DNA of 64,000 nucleotides. Origin: DATLMR01 sp035634255 (GTDB lineage Bacteria > Acidobacteriota > Blastocatellia > UBA7656). The notes below the pieces were generated by a model. That model saw only the letters and a program-made list of their open reading frames with translations. It ran no database searches and was not told the DNA's origin. Made by a program: the position numbers and the translations under genes. The stretch is taken from positions 1 through 64,000 of the forward strand of contig DASQDI010000064.1 in the NCBI GenBank assembly GCA_035634255.1, in the 5' to 3' direction. The number at the start of each line of letters is the position of its first letter. Within the stretch, counting starts at the first letter, position 1. This document shows, one piece after another, positions 19,654-28,017 of the stretch.

Positions 19654-22083
19654 TCAAGGTGAAGGGGCGAGCACAAGCTTCCGCTTCGCGGCTTCGGCAA
19701 CTGCGTTGCCGGTGAACGGGAAGACGCCCGGCGTGACATCGCGCCAGTCGGCAAGCTGGTCCGCCCAGTGAGGGTTGGAAGGGTCGCCGGATTGACCGAG
19801 CGGGATGCCTTGCTGCGTTCTGTCCCAGCGGCTCGTGTCCGCTATGAAACGCATCGAGACTCCCGCCCCGACGTTCACGGTAGTCAAACTGCTGGAGCTG
19901 CCGTTTTGCGGGAGCGGGGCGATTTTGAACTGCTGGCCGACGAATGGCGCGGATGCGAGAGGATGAGGGAACCGCGACTGCGCGTACGAAGGATGCCCCC
20001 ATCTCCACTGCGATTCATCCGCGCCTAGACGTTTTACCAGTTCCGCGCGCGCGTCCGCATAACAGGCGCGCAATAACTCCGCGTAGTCCTTAAACTCTTC
20101 AGGCAGCCATTCCCGTGGCCGCTCGGTGATCACGCGGTCCAGGAATGTGTCGGCGTTGGCCCATGAGTATAGCTCCGCGCGCTCCGCGCCAATCGCCGAC
20201 ACTAGAATACGCCTGCGAAACGCCCCGCGCATCTGTGACACCAGCGCGGACGCGCGCGAGTCCGGTCTTACGTGTCCGTCCCAGGTTTCAAACAAGCGTA
20301 GAGTCTCTGCCCAACCATTGGCGTTTCCCGCCCGCGCGGAATCAAGAAATACTTCGACGACTTCGCGGGCAAAGATTGCTCCGGCAAAAGAATACGTATC
20401 GCCCTGGATGGCGCGGAAATCATCCGCCGTCAGCTTCCTCCCGGACTGAAGGAGGTCAAAGATACGCCGCGCCCTGTAGGGCTGCGCCCACTCGCGCGTG
20501 ATAAGGTACGGGTAGTCACGCCCGGTAATGCGGTTGTTCGCCGTGACTATAATGCCCGATGGCGGGTCATAAAGCTGCGGCAGCTTTTCGAACGGAACGA
20601 ACCCCGTCCACTCGCCCGCCCCGGTCGAGCCGTCGTAAGGGAGGCTGCCATCGCCTGTTTTCCTTACAGGGATTTTGCCGGCGCCGTAGTAGCCTATGTG
20701 ACCATCCACGTCCGCATAAACGAAATTCTGCGCCGGTTCCACGTAAGTCCGCAGGGCGGCGCGAAAGGTGTCCCAGTTCCGCGCGTGATTGATCTTATAG
20801 AACGTCTCGAATGCGAGAGAATTCGGATCGAGCGCCGTCCAGCGCAGCGCGTAATGGTTCCCGCCCTGTTGCAATATTATCGGGCCATGTTCGGTGACGG
20901 TGACGTCGAATTCAACCGTGTCGGTCGAAGCGTCCGCTATACCGCGGCGGACCTTGATCTGTTCCCGGCGCACTTCGGCCTCGCGCCAGCCGGCGGGCGT
21001 CCTGTACCGTCTGGGGTTTTCTTGATCAAACTTCTCTATGTAGAGGTCCTGCACGTCGGCCTGAAGATTGGTGAGACCCCACGCGATCCGCTCGTTATGC
21101 CCGATGATGACGCCGGGCGCGCCCGGTATGGTGACGCCCGCGACACGCATGCCGGGAGTGCTGAGGTGTGACATGTACCATATGGACGGGGCGGAGGGAG
21201 CCAAGTGCGGGTCATTAGCGAGCAAGGGCTTGCCCGTCGCGGTATGCTTTCCGCTCACGACCCAGTTGTTACTCACCGCACGCCCTTCGGCGTACAGTCC
21301 CACTCTCTCCAGAGACCGCCGCGAGGTCCGCATCATGGGAAGGAGCGCGCCGACGGGATTCTCTCTTACGGCGGCACGCCGTCGGGCTCTCGGCCGCGAA
21401 GGCGCAGCCGCAGCCTTCTTCCTCGCGCCGTCACTCCCGACGAGCAGCACGTCTAAAGGGGACGTTTCGGGCAGAAGGGCGTCACGTTTGTCGGCGGGCA
21501 GGTCGGCCAGGGCCGCGCGCATAATGTCGGATTGCCAGGTTGTTGACAGAGTGACGGAGAAAGTCTTTCCGACGATTATCGAATCTGCCGGGGTCCAGGC
21601 GCGCGGCTTATATTTCAGCAGCCGAAATTCCACGGGCAACGTTTTATCATCGCGCGAATCTATGAAGGCGTTGACTCCGCGTGCGTAAGCCTCAAGCGCC
21701 GCGCGCATCGCCGGAGAGCACCGGCCCAGCAAGCCCTCCGAAAGTTTTGTGAATCCGTAGGTGCGATACTGTTTATCCTCTTCCAGCACGCCGCGGCCAA
21801 AGATTTCCGAAAGCTCGCCGCGCCCGGTGCGCCGCAGCAAATCCATTTGCCACAGGCGGTCACTGGCGGTGACGTACCCTTGCGCGAAATAAAGGTCCTC
21901 TTCGGTGGACGCCTCTATGTAAGGTATGGCGCGCTCATCTCGCCGGACCGTAACGCTACTCTTGAGTCCCGCCAGGCGCAGTTCAGCCGCTTCGCCCTGA
22001 GCGGAGACGCATGGCCATTCAGGCAGGCATACCGGAAGGCTTAATGAGATAATGAGACAAAAAATGATGCGCTCTCTTTTCAT
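19654..22083 (-). CDS. penicillin acylase family protein (N-acyl amide hydrolase)
   Basis: Ntn-hydrolase of the penicillin G acylase / AHL acylase / PvdQ family, 809 residues, usual length. Family members are exported and cleave themselves into alpha and beta chains; the beta chain begins with the catalytic Ser. Visible: a signal peptide (about 1-29), an alpha chain with YFAQGYVTASDRLWQMDLLRR (about 64-84), a low-complexity Arg/Ala-rich spacer, then the beta-chain start SNNWVVSGKHTATGKPLLANDPHL with Ser271 as nucleophile. The substrate is an N-acyl amide, not predictable from sequence. It sits upstream of the FAAL-started synthetase on the same strand, and relatives in other lipopeptide pathways remove the acyl chain from a precursor, so product deacylation or acyl-homoserine-lactone hydrolysis are both possible. 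The 636 bp gap argues against a single tight operon. Confidence 0.9.
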   Translation of the reverse strand: MKRERIIFCLIISLSLPVCLPEWPCVSAQGEAAELRLAGLKSSVTVRRDERAIPYIEASTEEDLYFAQGYVTASDRLWQMDLLRRTGRGELSEIFGRGVLEEDKQYRTYGFTKLSEGLLGRCSPAMRAALEAYARGVNAFIDSRDDKTLPVEFRLLKYKPRAWTPADSIIVGKTFSVTLSTTWQSDIMRAALADLPADKRDALLPETSPLDVLLVGSDGARKKAAAAPSRPRARRRAAVRENPVGALLPMMRTSRRSLERVGLYAEGRAVSNNWVVSGKHTATGKPLLANDPHLAPSAPSIWYMSHLSTPGMRVAGVTIPGAPGVIIGHNERIAWGLTNLQADVQDLYIEKFDQENPRRYRTPAGWREAEVRREQIKVRRGIADASTDTVEFDVTVTEHGPIILQQGGNHYALRWTALDPNSLAFETFYKINHARNWDTFRAALRTYVEPAQNFVYADVDGHIGYYGAGKIPVRKTGDGSLPYDGSTGAGEWTGFVPFEKLPQLYDPPSGIIVTANNRITGRDYPYLITREWAQPYRARRIFDLLQSGRKLTADDFRAIQGDTYSFAGAIFAREVVEVFLDSARAGNANGWAETLRLFETWDGHVRPDSRASALVSQMRGAFRRRILVSAIGAERAELYSWANADTFLDRVITERPREWLPEEFKDYAELLRACYADARAELVKRLGADESQWRWGHPSYAQSRFPHPLASAPFVGQQFKIAPLPQNGSSSSLTTVNVGAGVSMRFIADTSRWDRTQQGIPLGQSGDPSNPHWADQLADWRDVTPGVFPFTGNAVAEAAKRKLVLAPSP

Positions 22084-22253
22084 GATTGGGCCTCAATATT
22101 AGGACAGAGCAGACCGGAACGCAAAGGCTAAGGTTATCAAATACCTGTCCCCTTGCTCATCCGGGGCTCTTGTTTCCGCCGGGCATAACTCGGGCTTACT
22201 CGGTTGAACCAGCGAAAAAATAGCGGTAAACTCGTCCCCGGCGGAGGTGATCG

Positions 22254-22422
22254 ATGTACTGCCCAAATTGCGATCAACACGATTCTGAAGGCCGGGTCGG
22301 GACTGAGCGATAAAGACCGATCACAAAAGAGGCTGCCGCCAGAAGGGGCTGTGAGTGATTCGCGGAGATTCGCGGGCGGCGTGACCGAGGTGACCACGGC
22401 CAGCCTCGATCAACGCGCCTAA
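22254..22422 (+). pseudogene. collapsed zinc-ribbon protein gene
   Basis: ATG 22254, after GGAGG, opens with MYCPNCDQHDSE, the start of small zinc-ribbon membrane proteins common in Acidobacteriota, but stops at 22313. In another frame (to the TAA at 22420-22422) the sequence resembles the usual tail of the same family (VTEVTTASLDQR). The second Cys pair and membrane segments are missing, so this looks like an internal deletion with a frame change. The terminal TAA lies inside an attC-like core. The family reading is from memory and is moderately uncertain. Confidence 0.4.
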
Positions 22423-22505
22423 CAACTGTCCGTACCAAAGCCGCGAAGCGAGTTTCTTACTTATCTTTGAGTGTCAGGCGCGCCAGCTGGTGCGGGATGT
22501 TACGC
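22417..22505 (+). repeat. attC-like recombination site
   Basis: GCCTAAC (22417-22423) matches the integron R'' core RYYYAAC. GTTACGC (22499-22505) is one base off the R' core GTTRRRY. The arms pair imperfectly (CCGTACCA against TGGTGCGG plus a GC-rich inner part), as in attC hairpins. The preceding frame ends inside the first core, and the next gene starts 20 bp after the second core. Confidence 0.5.
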
Positions 22506-22525
22506 GGCTTCGCGGCAGTAAGGAG

Positions 22526-23053
22526 ATGAAGTCATTGCAAGTCGAAGGTCTACACATCCGCCGAGCCGAGCCGGACGACTGCTCGGCCATCCACGAAATC
22601 TATAGCTGCCCGAAGGCATTCGCCGGCACTCTCCAACTGCCGTACCCGTCCCGCGAGGATTGGCGGCGGCGCCTCGCGGAGCCTGAAGAAGGCACGTATT
22701 TCCTGGTGGCAGTAGTCGGCGGCCGTGTGGTGGGTATGTTCGGGCTGCACACTTTCCCAAACAAGCCCCGGCGCAGGCACGCCGCCACGATAGGCATGGG
22801 CGTACACGACGAGTGGCAGGGTAAAGGCGTCGGGACGGCCTTGATGCGCGCGGGCGTGGACATGGCGGATAATTGGCTCAACCTCAGCCGCCTGGAGCTT
22901 GAGGTTTACACGGATAACGAAGCGGCTATCCGCCTCTACGAGCGGTTCGGGTTCGAGCGTGAGGGGACGTTGCGACAGTATGCGTTCCGGGAAGGGCGAT
23001 ACGTCGACTCATACGTGATGGGGCGGCTGCGGCCTTCAGGCGGGGTGGCTTGA
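22526..23053 (+). CDS. GNAT N-acetyltransferase, AaaT/YhhY-like
   Basis: GCN5-type acetyltransferase of about 175 residues, closely resembling E. coli YhhY/AaaT, which acetylates amino-acid alpha-amino groups with acetyl-CoA. Matching blocks include GTLQLPYPS, the acetyl-CoA loop EWQGKGVGTALM, then NWLNLSRLELEVYTDNEAAI, LYERFGFEREGTLRQY and REGRYVDSYVMGRL, all in the same order as in YhhY. Probably cytoplasmic detoxification or amino-acid acetylation. ATG 22526 matches the family N-terminus, but AGGAG directly abuts it; a GTG at 22490 would add 12 residues. It is a stand-alone gene between attC-like sites; GACTAAC at 23071-23077 followed by GGCATGTGCCGG could be a decayed copy of such a site. 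Confidence 0.85.
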   Translation: MKSLQVEGLHIRRAEPDDCSAIHEIYSCPKAFAGTLQLPYPSREDWRRRLAEPEEGTYFLVAVVGGRVVGMFGLHTFPNKPRRRHAATIGMGVHDEWQGKGVGTALMRAGVDMADNWLNLSRLELEVYTDNEAAIRLYERFGFEREGTLRQYAFREGRYVDSYVMGRLRPSGGVA

Positions 23054-23271
23054 AGTCGCTCCCGCAGGGCGACTAACTTCGGCATGTGCCGGAGCCCCAT
23101 CTAGTCTCGTATTTTTCATCAGCCCTTCCCCAATAATTGACTGAAAGCTCCTGAACGTACTACCTTAAGATAGGCGGTAATTTCCATTCCTCTGTCCTGC
23201 CCGCCCTTAAGATCACAAGACGGGCAGATGTATTGTGGGCGCGATTTTAAAAATAGTGGGAGGAACGAATC

Positions 23272-23922
23272 ATGAAAGGCACTCGGCTACTGGTATTAAT
23301 TTTAGTCTCGGCGATTTCGTATACCGCGTACGCGAAAGACAGCAACTCCGACCTGATCAAAGCGGCCAAAATGGGTGATGTCGAAGCCGTAAAGAGTTTG
23401 CTGGGGAAAGGAGCGGATGTGAATGCCAAAGACAGCAACGGCCGAACGGCTTTGATGGAGGCGACTTACTGGGGCCGCTCGGAGGTGGTCGACCTGCTCC
23501 TCAGCAAAGGGGTTGACACCAACGCGAAAGACAACCAGGGGAACACTGCATTGATGCTCTCGGCTCAACCGGGACACGTAAAGATAGTTCAGGCTTTGTT
23601 GGGCAAAGGCGCCGACACGAAGGCTAAGAATAGCCAGGGGCGCACGGCATTTATAGAAGCCGCCGCGAGAGGGCATGCGGATGCGATGAAGGCGCTGATC
23701 GGGGCAGGCGCGGATGTGAATGACGTGACAGAGACCGGCCGCACGGCGTTGATGCTCGCGGCCTATTGGGGGCATGAGAACATAGTCGGGCTGCTACTAG
23801 AGAAAGGCGCGGATGTGAAGGTCAAGGATAAAGACGGGTACACGGCGCTTGACTATGCAAGAAGCCAGAAGCACAAAAAGATAGAGGAGATGATCTCCAA
23901 AGTGACAGCCGGTCAGCAGTAA
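23272..23922 (+). CDS. exported ankyrin-repeat protein
   Basis: 216 residues: a signal peptide (about 1-21, ending TAYA) followed by five to six ankyrin repeats of 33 residues through residue 205, recognisable by GRTALMEATYWGRSEVVDLL, LLGKGADVNAKDSNG and NTALMLSAQPGHVKIVQALL. Ankyrin repeats bind proteins; no enzymatic domain is present, so the partner is unknown. GGGAGG lies 8 bases before ATG 23272. It stands alone, convergent with the next gene. Another small exported ankyrin protein lies at 24725-25099. Confidence 0.85.
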   Translation: MKGTRLLVLILVSAISYTAYAKDSNSDLIKAAKMGDVEAVKSLLGKGADVNAKDSNGRTALMEATYWGRSEVVDLLLSKGVDTNAKDNQGNTALMLSAQPGHVKIVQALLGKGADTKAKNSQGRTAFIEAAARGHADAMKALIGAGADVNDVTETGRTALMLAAYWGHENIVGLLLEKGADVKVKDKDGYTALDYARSQKHKKIEEMISKVTAGQQ

Positions 23923-24144
23923 GGATACATAAAGTCTTATCACTCTGCGCTTCGCCGGGCCGCGCGGAATCGCAATTGACCTCGTAGAGCCGCTGCCGCG
24001 TCGTCACATCGCTCCGAGGAGCCGGCATCGAGTTCCACAATACTCTCGTGCACACCGCGCTTAAGCGTCAGGATGGTGGATTGTGCAGCAACCTTATTGC
24101 GGCCGCGGCCGGCCCCTGGCAGCTCGAACCCGGTGCGCAAAGCA

Positions 24145-24627
24145 TTATTTCGAGTATCGGCGAATGACAACCGCTATCGGCAACCCGACGCAGAGCATGT
24201 GTACGATTAAGCCGGTGACGATCACGGAAGGCGCGTCCGCGGGCTTGAGCGGAAAGGCAAGTCGTAACACGATCAGATTCATGAACCCATAAACCGCGAC
24301 GCCATAAAGCAAGCCACAAACAATGGCATGATGTACCAGGAACTTTAGCTTGCGGCTCGCCGCATAGTAAACGGCAGTCGCTACTGTCGCGATCAGGAAG
24401 TGCAACGCAACGCCGAGCGCGGCGGTCGCAAAACCGCCCTTGTAGGAGTCGGCACCAAGCAGGCCGCTGGAGATCGCTTGCAGTACCCAGACCGGGCCGC
24501 GCCCGCGCAGAGCGCTGGTGACGAAGGCGGCCGTCAGGTCCAGAGCCCCGGCTATTAAACCGCCCAACAGGATCGCCCGGTAAGCCCTCGGCTTCCCCGG
24601 TGAAAATGCTGCTCTAGCTGCCTTCAT
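24145..24627 (-). CDS. small integral membrane protein, unknown function
   Basis: 160 residues with about four hydrophobic segments (roughly 18-38, 68-90, 97-118, 132-153) separated by short basic loops, typical of a small inner-membrane protein. I do not recognise a named family, and no catalytic motif is visible. AGAGAG precedes ATG 24627. A partial attC-like site lies between it and the ankyrin lipoprotein upstream. The 222 bp on its other side, up to the convergent ankyrin gene, hold nothing I can identify. Confidence 0.7.
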   Translation of the reverse strand: MKAARAAFSPGKPRAYRAILLGGLIAGALDLTAAFVTSALRGRGPVWVLQAISSGLLGADSYKGGFATAALGVALHFLIATVATAVYYAASRKLKFLVHHAIVCGLLYGVAVYGFMNLIVLRLAFPLKPADAPSVIVTGLIVHMLCVGLPIAVVIRRYSK

Positions 24628-24654
24628 GAAAAGCTCTCTTGTATCATTACTAAG

Positions 24655-24693
24655 AAATCTGATCGCGGGCTCGGGCGCATAGGGTTGTTAGGC
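24655..24693 (-). repeat. partial attC-like site
   Basis: On the minus strand GCCTAACAAC (core 24693-24687) is followed by an arm ending CCCGAGCCCGCG, like the copy near 30318. It lies just after the stop of the ankyrin lipoprotein gene. I see no matching GTTRRRY core, so the site appears incomplete. Confidence 0.35.
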
Positions 24694-24724
24694 TTCGGCC
24701 AATCATAAGCTCTGATTAACTCAT

Positions 24725-25099
24725 TTATTGCGTCGCTCCCGCCTGCCTCAGTAACTTTACACTGTCTGTGTGCCCGCCCTCCGACGCATACATCAGAGCT
24801 GTCTTACCTTGATTATCTTTCGCCTTCACGTCGGCCCTTGCTATGAGCAGAGCTTCCACCACGTCCTCATGCCCGTTTCGCGCCGCCTCAATTAACGGAG
24901 TGCTCCCGCTCTCATCCTGAGCATTTACATTCACGCCCGGAGAGTTGAGCAGAGATTTCACAGTATCGGCATGGCCCGCGCGGGATGCGCGCAGTAATGC
25001 GTCGTTTTCCGGGCTACGTTCCGTCCCCTGATTCTGCGCGCAGGCCGCGAGAGCAAGCAGTACGGCGATCACTGAAATTCTTTCTATCGCATTCTTCAT
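24725..25099 (-). CDS. ankyrin-repeat lipoprotein
   Basis: 124 residues: a lipoprotein signal peptide with lipobox LALAAC (Cys near 20), then about three ankyrin repeats (NDALLRASRAGHADTVKSLL, STPLIEAARNGHEDVVEALL, KTALMYASEGGHTDSVKLL). It should be anchored to a membrane and bind an unknown protein. It starts 33 bp after the end of the PIN gene on the same strand, so the two could be co-transcribed. A partial attC-like site follows it. Confidence 0.8.
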   Translation of the reverse strand: MKNAIERISVIAVLLALAACAQNQGTERSPENDALLRASRAGHADTVKSLLNSPGVNVNAQDESGSTPLIEAARNGHEDVVEALLIARADVKAKDNQGKTALMYASEGGHTDSVKLLRQAGATQ

Positions 25100-25132
25100 G
25101 CCTGCAATTCTACCAGAGTAGATTGCCTACGT

Positions 25133-25633
25133 TTAGGGCAGGAGTTGTTCTATTTCAACGTTGTGTTGGTAGAGTGTGGAGGCGCACTGCGACCAGTCCT
25201 GATCAGTGGCATTCACGATCCGACACCTTTGACGGGGATAAGCCTTTATGTGCTCCAGGGCGACGGCAATGAACTTCCTGTCGGACGGGTCAATCCACCC
25301 TCGCGTCAGCGTCGGAACCAGCACCGCGTATTCGTGGAGCGGCGTACCTTCGTAAGCAACTCTGTAACAGCGGTAGCTGCGCGCGTCGATCTTAGCCTTG
25401 ATCACCTGCCAGCCGAAAGCGTTCTTTGGCATTTTTCTTAGATACTCTTCAAGGATCCTGCTCTTTGTGAGCGCGGGAGAGCCTTCGGAATCGAAAAGCA
25501 GAAACGCATCTCTGTCCTGTTGGAACTTAGTCAACCAATCCCTGACTGTAGTCACCTGGCTCTTGCCCAGGTGAGTCGCCATGCCGCTCGCGGCCAGCAG
25601 CACGTTTGTATCGACCAGGTAATACTTGCTCAT
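25133..25633 (-). CDS. PIN-domain protein
   Basis: 166 residues beginning YYLVDTNVLLAASG, the N-terminal PIN strand with the first metal-binding Asp. Further acidic residues appear in SRILEEYL (about 74) and in GWIDPSDRKFIAVALEH near the C-terminus, the spacing expected of PIN ribonucleases (VapC-like toxins and relatives). ATG 25633 was chosen over a GTA/ATG six codons upstream because GGGAGG lies five bases before it. No antitoxin-like gene is adjacent, so it is either an orphan or works outside a classical toxin-antitoxin pair. Confidence 0.75.
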   Translation of the reverse strand: MSKYYLVDTNVLLAASGMATHLGKSQVTTVRDWLTKFQQDRDAFLLFDSEGSPALTKSRILEEYLRKMPKNAFGWQVIKAKIDARSYRCYRVAYEGTPLHEYAVLVPTLTRGWIDPSDRKFIAVALEHIKAYPRQRCRIVNATDQDWSQCASTLYQHNVEIEQLLP

Positions 25634-25782
25634 AAGAACCTCCCTTACCATTCAGGTCGGATAGTGCGCGCGAAGCAGTTGGATGGCCCACGCTTCACGG
25701 CGACGCCTGACATCTCTCGTTAGAGAGTAATGCCGAGATGGCTTCGCGGCCTCCGGCGCATGCGCTTGCCGGGCGCTCGCCC

Positions 25783-26580
25783 CTACTTGAACTCCTGATA
25801 GCGCTCGGGCGCGTATCGATTGGCTAGCAGGCCGGTCGCTTCCTCGACGTTGATGGCCCGGACCAGCACGCCTTCCTGCCCATAGGGTAGGTACGCCTCG
25901 CACCGGCCCGACGGGGCGATGAGACTTGTCGCCGATTCCTGAAAGCGCAGGGCATAATTGACGCTGGCGAAGTAGATCGTGTTCTCAATGCTGCGACACA
26001 TCATCGCCTTCTCGTAGTACGGCCCGTCGGCCGAGCCCCACTGACTCAGAAGGGCTCCTTCTTTTTCCCTCCCCGTGTGCTGGGGGTGAAAGACTATTTT
26101 CGCGCCCCGCACCGCCGCCCATCGCACCGTCTCCGGGTATCGCCAGCCCTCATGACAAATCGCCACCCCAAACTTAATCCCTTTGATCTCGAAGAGCCGC
26201 CGCGTATTTCCCGGCACATAAAACTCCTCTTCGGTCGGGTCAAGCTGGTTCTTGGTTTGGTATCCCTGAATCTGGCCCTGCGCGTCGATGACAAAGGCGG
26301 CAATCTGCCGGCCCGCGCTTGTGATCCTCTCCATCCCGAGTATAGTTGCCAGCTCGCACGCTCGCGCCCACTGCGCCACAGCTTTGAGCGCCCGCTCCTG
26401 CCGCGCTTCATCGAAGGGCAATACTTCAAAGTCCTGTCCCCGCAGGCCGGGGAGGTAGGCTTCCGGGAAACAGACGATCTCCGCGCCCTGAGCCGAAGCT
26501 TCGGACATCAGCCGCTTGATCTTGTCTAAGCCATCATCAAGGGTTGAGGCGATAGAGGGCGACGCCAGGGCGATGATCAT
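25783..26580 (-). CDS. carbon-nitrogen hydrolase (nitrilase superfamily)
   Basis: 265 residues with the full catalytic set: Glu in FPEAYLPG (about 41), Lys in TKNQLDPTEEEFYVPG (about 115) and Cys in VAICHEGW (about 150). Family members hydrolyse amides, nitriles or carbamoyl groups in the cytoplasm; the substrate cannot be told. ATG 26580 begins the typical first strand (MIIALASPS). After the stop, GCCCGGCAAGCGCATGC (about 25774-25758) resembles the left arm of the attC-like sites with a decayed core. Upstream, at 26682-26701, an 8-bp stem with a 4-base loop could form in the leader; its role is unknown. Confidence 0.88.
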   Translation of the reverse strand: MIIALASPSIASTLDDGLDKIKRLMSEASAQGAEIVCFPEAYLPGLRGQDFEVLPFDEARQERALKAVAQWARACELATILGMERITSAGRQIAAFVIDAQGQIQGYQTKNQLDPTEEEFYVPGNTRRLFEIKGIKFGVAICHEGWRYPETVRWAAVRGAKIVFHPQHTGREKEGALLSQWGSADGPYYEKAMMCRSIENTIYFASVNYALRFQESATSLIAPSGRCEAYLPYGQEGVLVRAINVEEATGLLANRYAPERYQEFK

Positions 26581-26782
26581 GGATGACCTCCGTCGAGAAT
26601 GGGGGCTCGATGCCGCCGTACAAAGTGTGTTGCGCGACGACCCGGAGCGGCTATGGGCGAGACATGATCAGGCGACCGAGAGCATCGACGCATGTCGATG
26701 CCGACTAACTTGAAATGGCGGCGATCCGAAGCCGAGCGAAGAGGTCCCTAAGATAAAATATCAGAGATGCGCGCTATCAGGA

Positions 26783-27502
26783 TTATTTCGCGAGACGGTT
26801 ATTCTCCTGTCCCGCGAGCTGCTCGAGAGCCTTCGATAGCTGGTCCGTTTTGAAACCGAAGGGGCCTGCTTCACTCCTGTAAGCGATGCGCCCGCTGCTA
26901 TCAATCAGGTAAAGTCTGTCAGGCCAGGCGGTGTAGGCCATCTCCGTCGTATTCTCTATCGTGTCAACCAGCGCCGGGAATTCGATTCCCAGGTTCGTTG
27001 AGCATGCGCCGGCCACGCTCGCCCGCTCATCGTAATGCCGCGGGTCTTCATAGATCACATTCTCTCTCTCATTTACTTCGAGCTGCCACGCATCACTCGC
27101 ATGGGCCTCCTGAATGTAAACGAGATAGAACTCGACCTGATCCCTGTACTGTTGATAGAGTCGGTTTAAGGCGGGAACCTCCCGGCGAAAAGGCGGTCAG
27201 GTGTAACTTCCGAACACCAACAAAACCGGCTTTTTGCCTCTGAAGTCCGAAAGCTGCACCCGCGATTTTTTATCGTACGTTTCCAGAGAAAAGTCCGGGG
27301 CTTCGTCACCCGCGCTCAGGTTCCCGCCTCTGGCCGATAACCACATCGGCTTAAAAGGGAACATTAGGAAGACAACGCTGGGCGCTCTGGACATTATGCT
27401 GCTAAAAACGCCCGGCCTTTGGCACATGGCGATATAAAATCCGACGAACAAAAACGAGTAAGTTACCAGGACTATTAAAGAGACTTTTAAGAGTACTCGC
27501 AT
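26783..27502 (-). CDS. iodothyronine-deiodinase-like selenoprotein (Sec at in-frame TGA)
   Basis: Two adjacent frames separated by a TGA at 27199-27197 are in register and together give one 239-residue protein. The joint reads FGSYT-U-PPFRREVP, matching the deiodinase active site (FGSCT-U-PPF type). Flanking blocks match animal deiodinases: APDFSLE, LVYIQEAHASDAW (YIEEAHASDGW in DIO1), ALVDTIENT and PDRLYLIDSSGRIAYRSEAGPFGF. The fold is thioredoxin-like with an N-terminal membrane anchor (about 5-27). No other stop occurs between the halves. A hairpin suited to SECIS function begins 12 bases after the TGA. Bacterial homologues are known, but their substrate is not; a redox role on a halogenated or thiol compound is inference. 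If selenocysteine were not inserted, a 101-residue fragment would result, but the conserved downstream half argues against a dead gene. Confidence 0.85.
27172..27199 (-). promoter_or_regulatory. bacterial SECIS-like hairpin for Sec insertion
   Basis: Directly after the TGA (27199-27197) the minus strand has a 5-bp stem CGGGA/TCCCG closing a GGT loop (27184-27172), extendable by a G-C pair across a C-C mismatch. The loop begins 17 bases after the TGA. Known bacterial SECIS elements have a loop with an early G (the E. coli fdhF loop contains AGGU) about 16-37 bases after the UGA, bound by SelB. Read by eye; folding energy was not computed. Confidence 0.65.
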
Positions 27503-27543
27503 ACGCTTTTTCCGGTTGAGTTATGTGATGGCCAGAGGATAAT

Positions 27544-27612
27544 ACCAAACGCGAAAGCGGATTCAAACAGAGAAAGCCGCGGGCGAAGCCTTACGCCACA
27601 TGGCGGTTAAAT
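27544..27612 (-). repeat. degenerate attC-like site
   Basis: On the minus strand ATTTAAC (27612-27606) fits RYYYAAC and contains the stop codon of the small frame at 27607-27810. GTTTGGT (27550-27544) is one base off GTTRRRY. Arm pairing is weak. Confidence 0.3.
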
Positions 27613-27810
27613 ATTCGTACCGGGAAGGCAACGTGCCGCGTAGATAATCGGCCCGCCCCTTAATCGCGCGGAAAGTAGCCAGAGCCTTTCGATCATTAAT
27701 ATGATCCAGGCCGGCAAGTTAGATTCGGGACCGTAACCGAGGCCGAGCAATATGACGGAATACGAGTAAGATTCAAACCCGTGATAGTTCTGGTTGATGC
27801 TATGCGGCAA
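27607..27810 (-). CDS. possible 67-residue hydrophobic protein
   Basis: A short frame from TTG 27810, with a hydrophobic centre (YSVILLGLGYGPESNLPAW, IILMIERLWLL) that could be one or two membrane segments. Its TAA falls inside an attC-like core, as in other units here, which is the main reason to list it. No family is recognised and the start is weak; it may be a remnant. Confidence 0.3.
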   Translation of the reverse strand: MPHSINQNYHGFESYSYSVILLGLGYGPESNLPAWIILMIERLWLLSARLRGGPIIYAARCLPGTNI

Positions 27811-27854
27811 TCAGACCTTCCATAAATCCGGACGCTCCTTATTCAGGCCGTACG

Positions 27855-27901
27855 GTGTGTGAACGCTGGTTCGCGGCCCATTTGCACGCGGTTAGTTAGG
27901 C
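27855..27901 (-). repeat. partial attC-like site
   Basis: On the minus strand GCCTAAC (27901-27895) is followed by CCGCGTGCAAATGGGCCGCG, similar to the left arm of the complete site at 41731-41823. No second core is clear. Confidence 0.35.
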
Positions 27902-27988
27902 GGAGCGGAGAGTGAGGCCGCCCGGCCCGGTATGAGCTTAGTTTTACCCTTCTAGTTACGGCTACCGTAAGCCCCATAAATTTTTATA

Positions 27989-28017
27989 TTGACATCAAAA
28001 TCAATGAAACATATATT
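27989..28017 (+). promoter_or_regulatory. strong-looking sigma-70-type promoter
   Basis: TTGACA (27989-27994), a 17-bp spacer, then TATATT (28012-28017) in a locally AT-rich stretch: a near-consensus promoter. It reads rightward, but the next plus-strand gene starts 560 bp away at 28580. The transcript would therefore have a very long leader or be a noncoding RNA. Confidence 0.6.

Noticed and set aside
23940..24170. Frame of 76 residues on the minus strand between convergent genes
   Set aside because: No start signal or family resemblance, and it overlaps the end of the membrane-protein gene.
25133..25633. PIN gene as half of a toxin-antitoxin pair
   Set aside because: No antitoxin-like gene is adjacent; the upstream region is repeat-like and the next gene is an ankyrin lipoprotein.
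27197..27502. Reading the deiodinase gene as a frameshifted or stop-interrupted pseudogene
   Set aside because: The halves are in the same frame, the TGA is at the known Sec position, and a SECIS-like hairpin follows.
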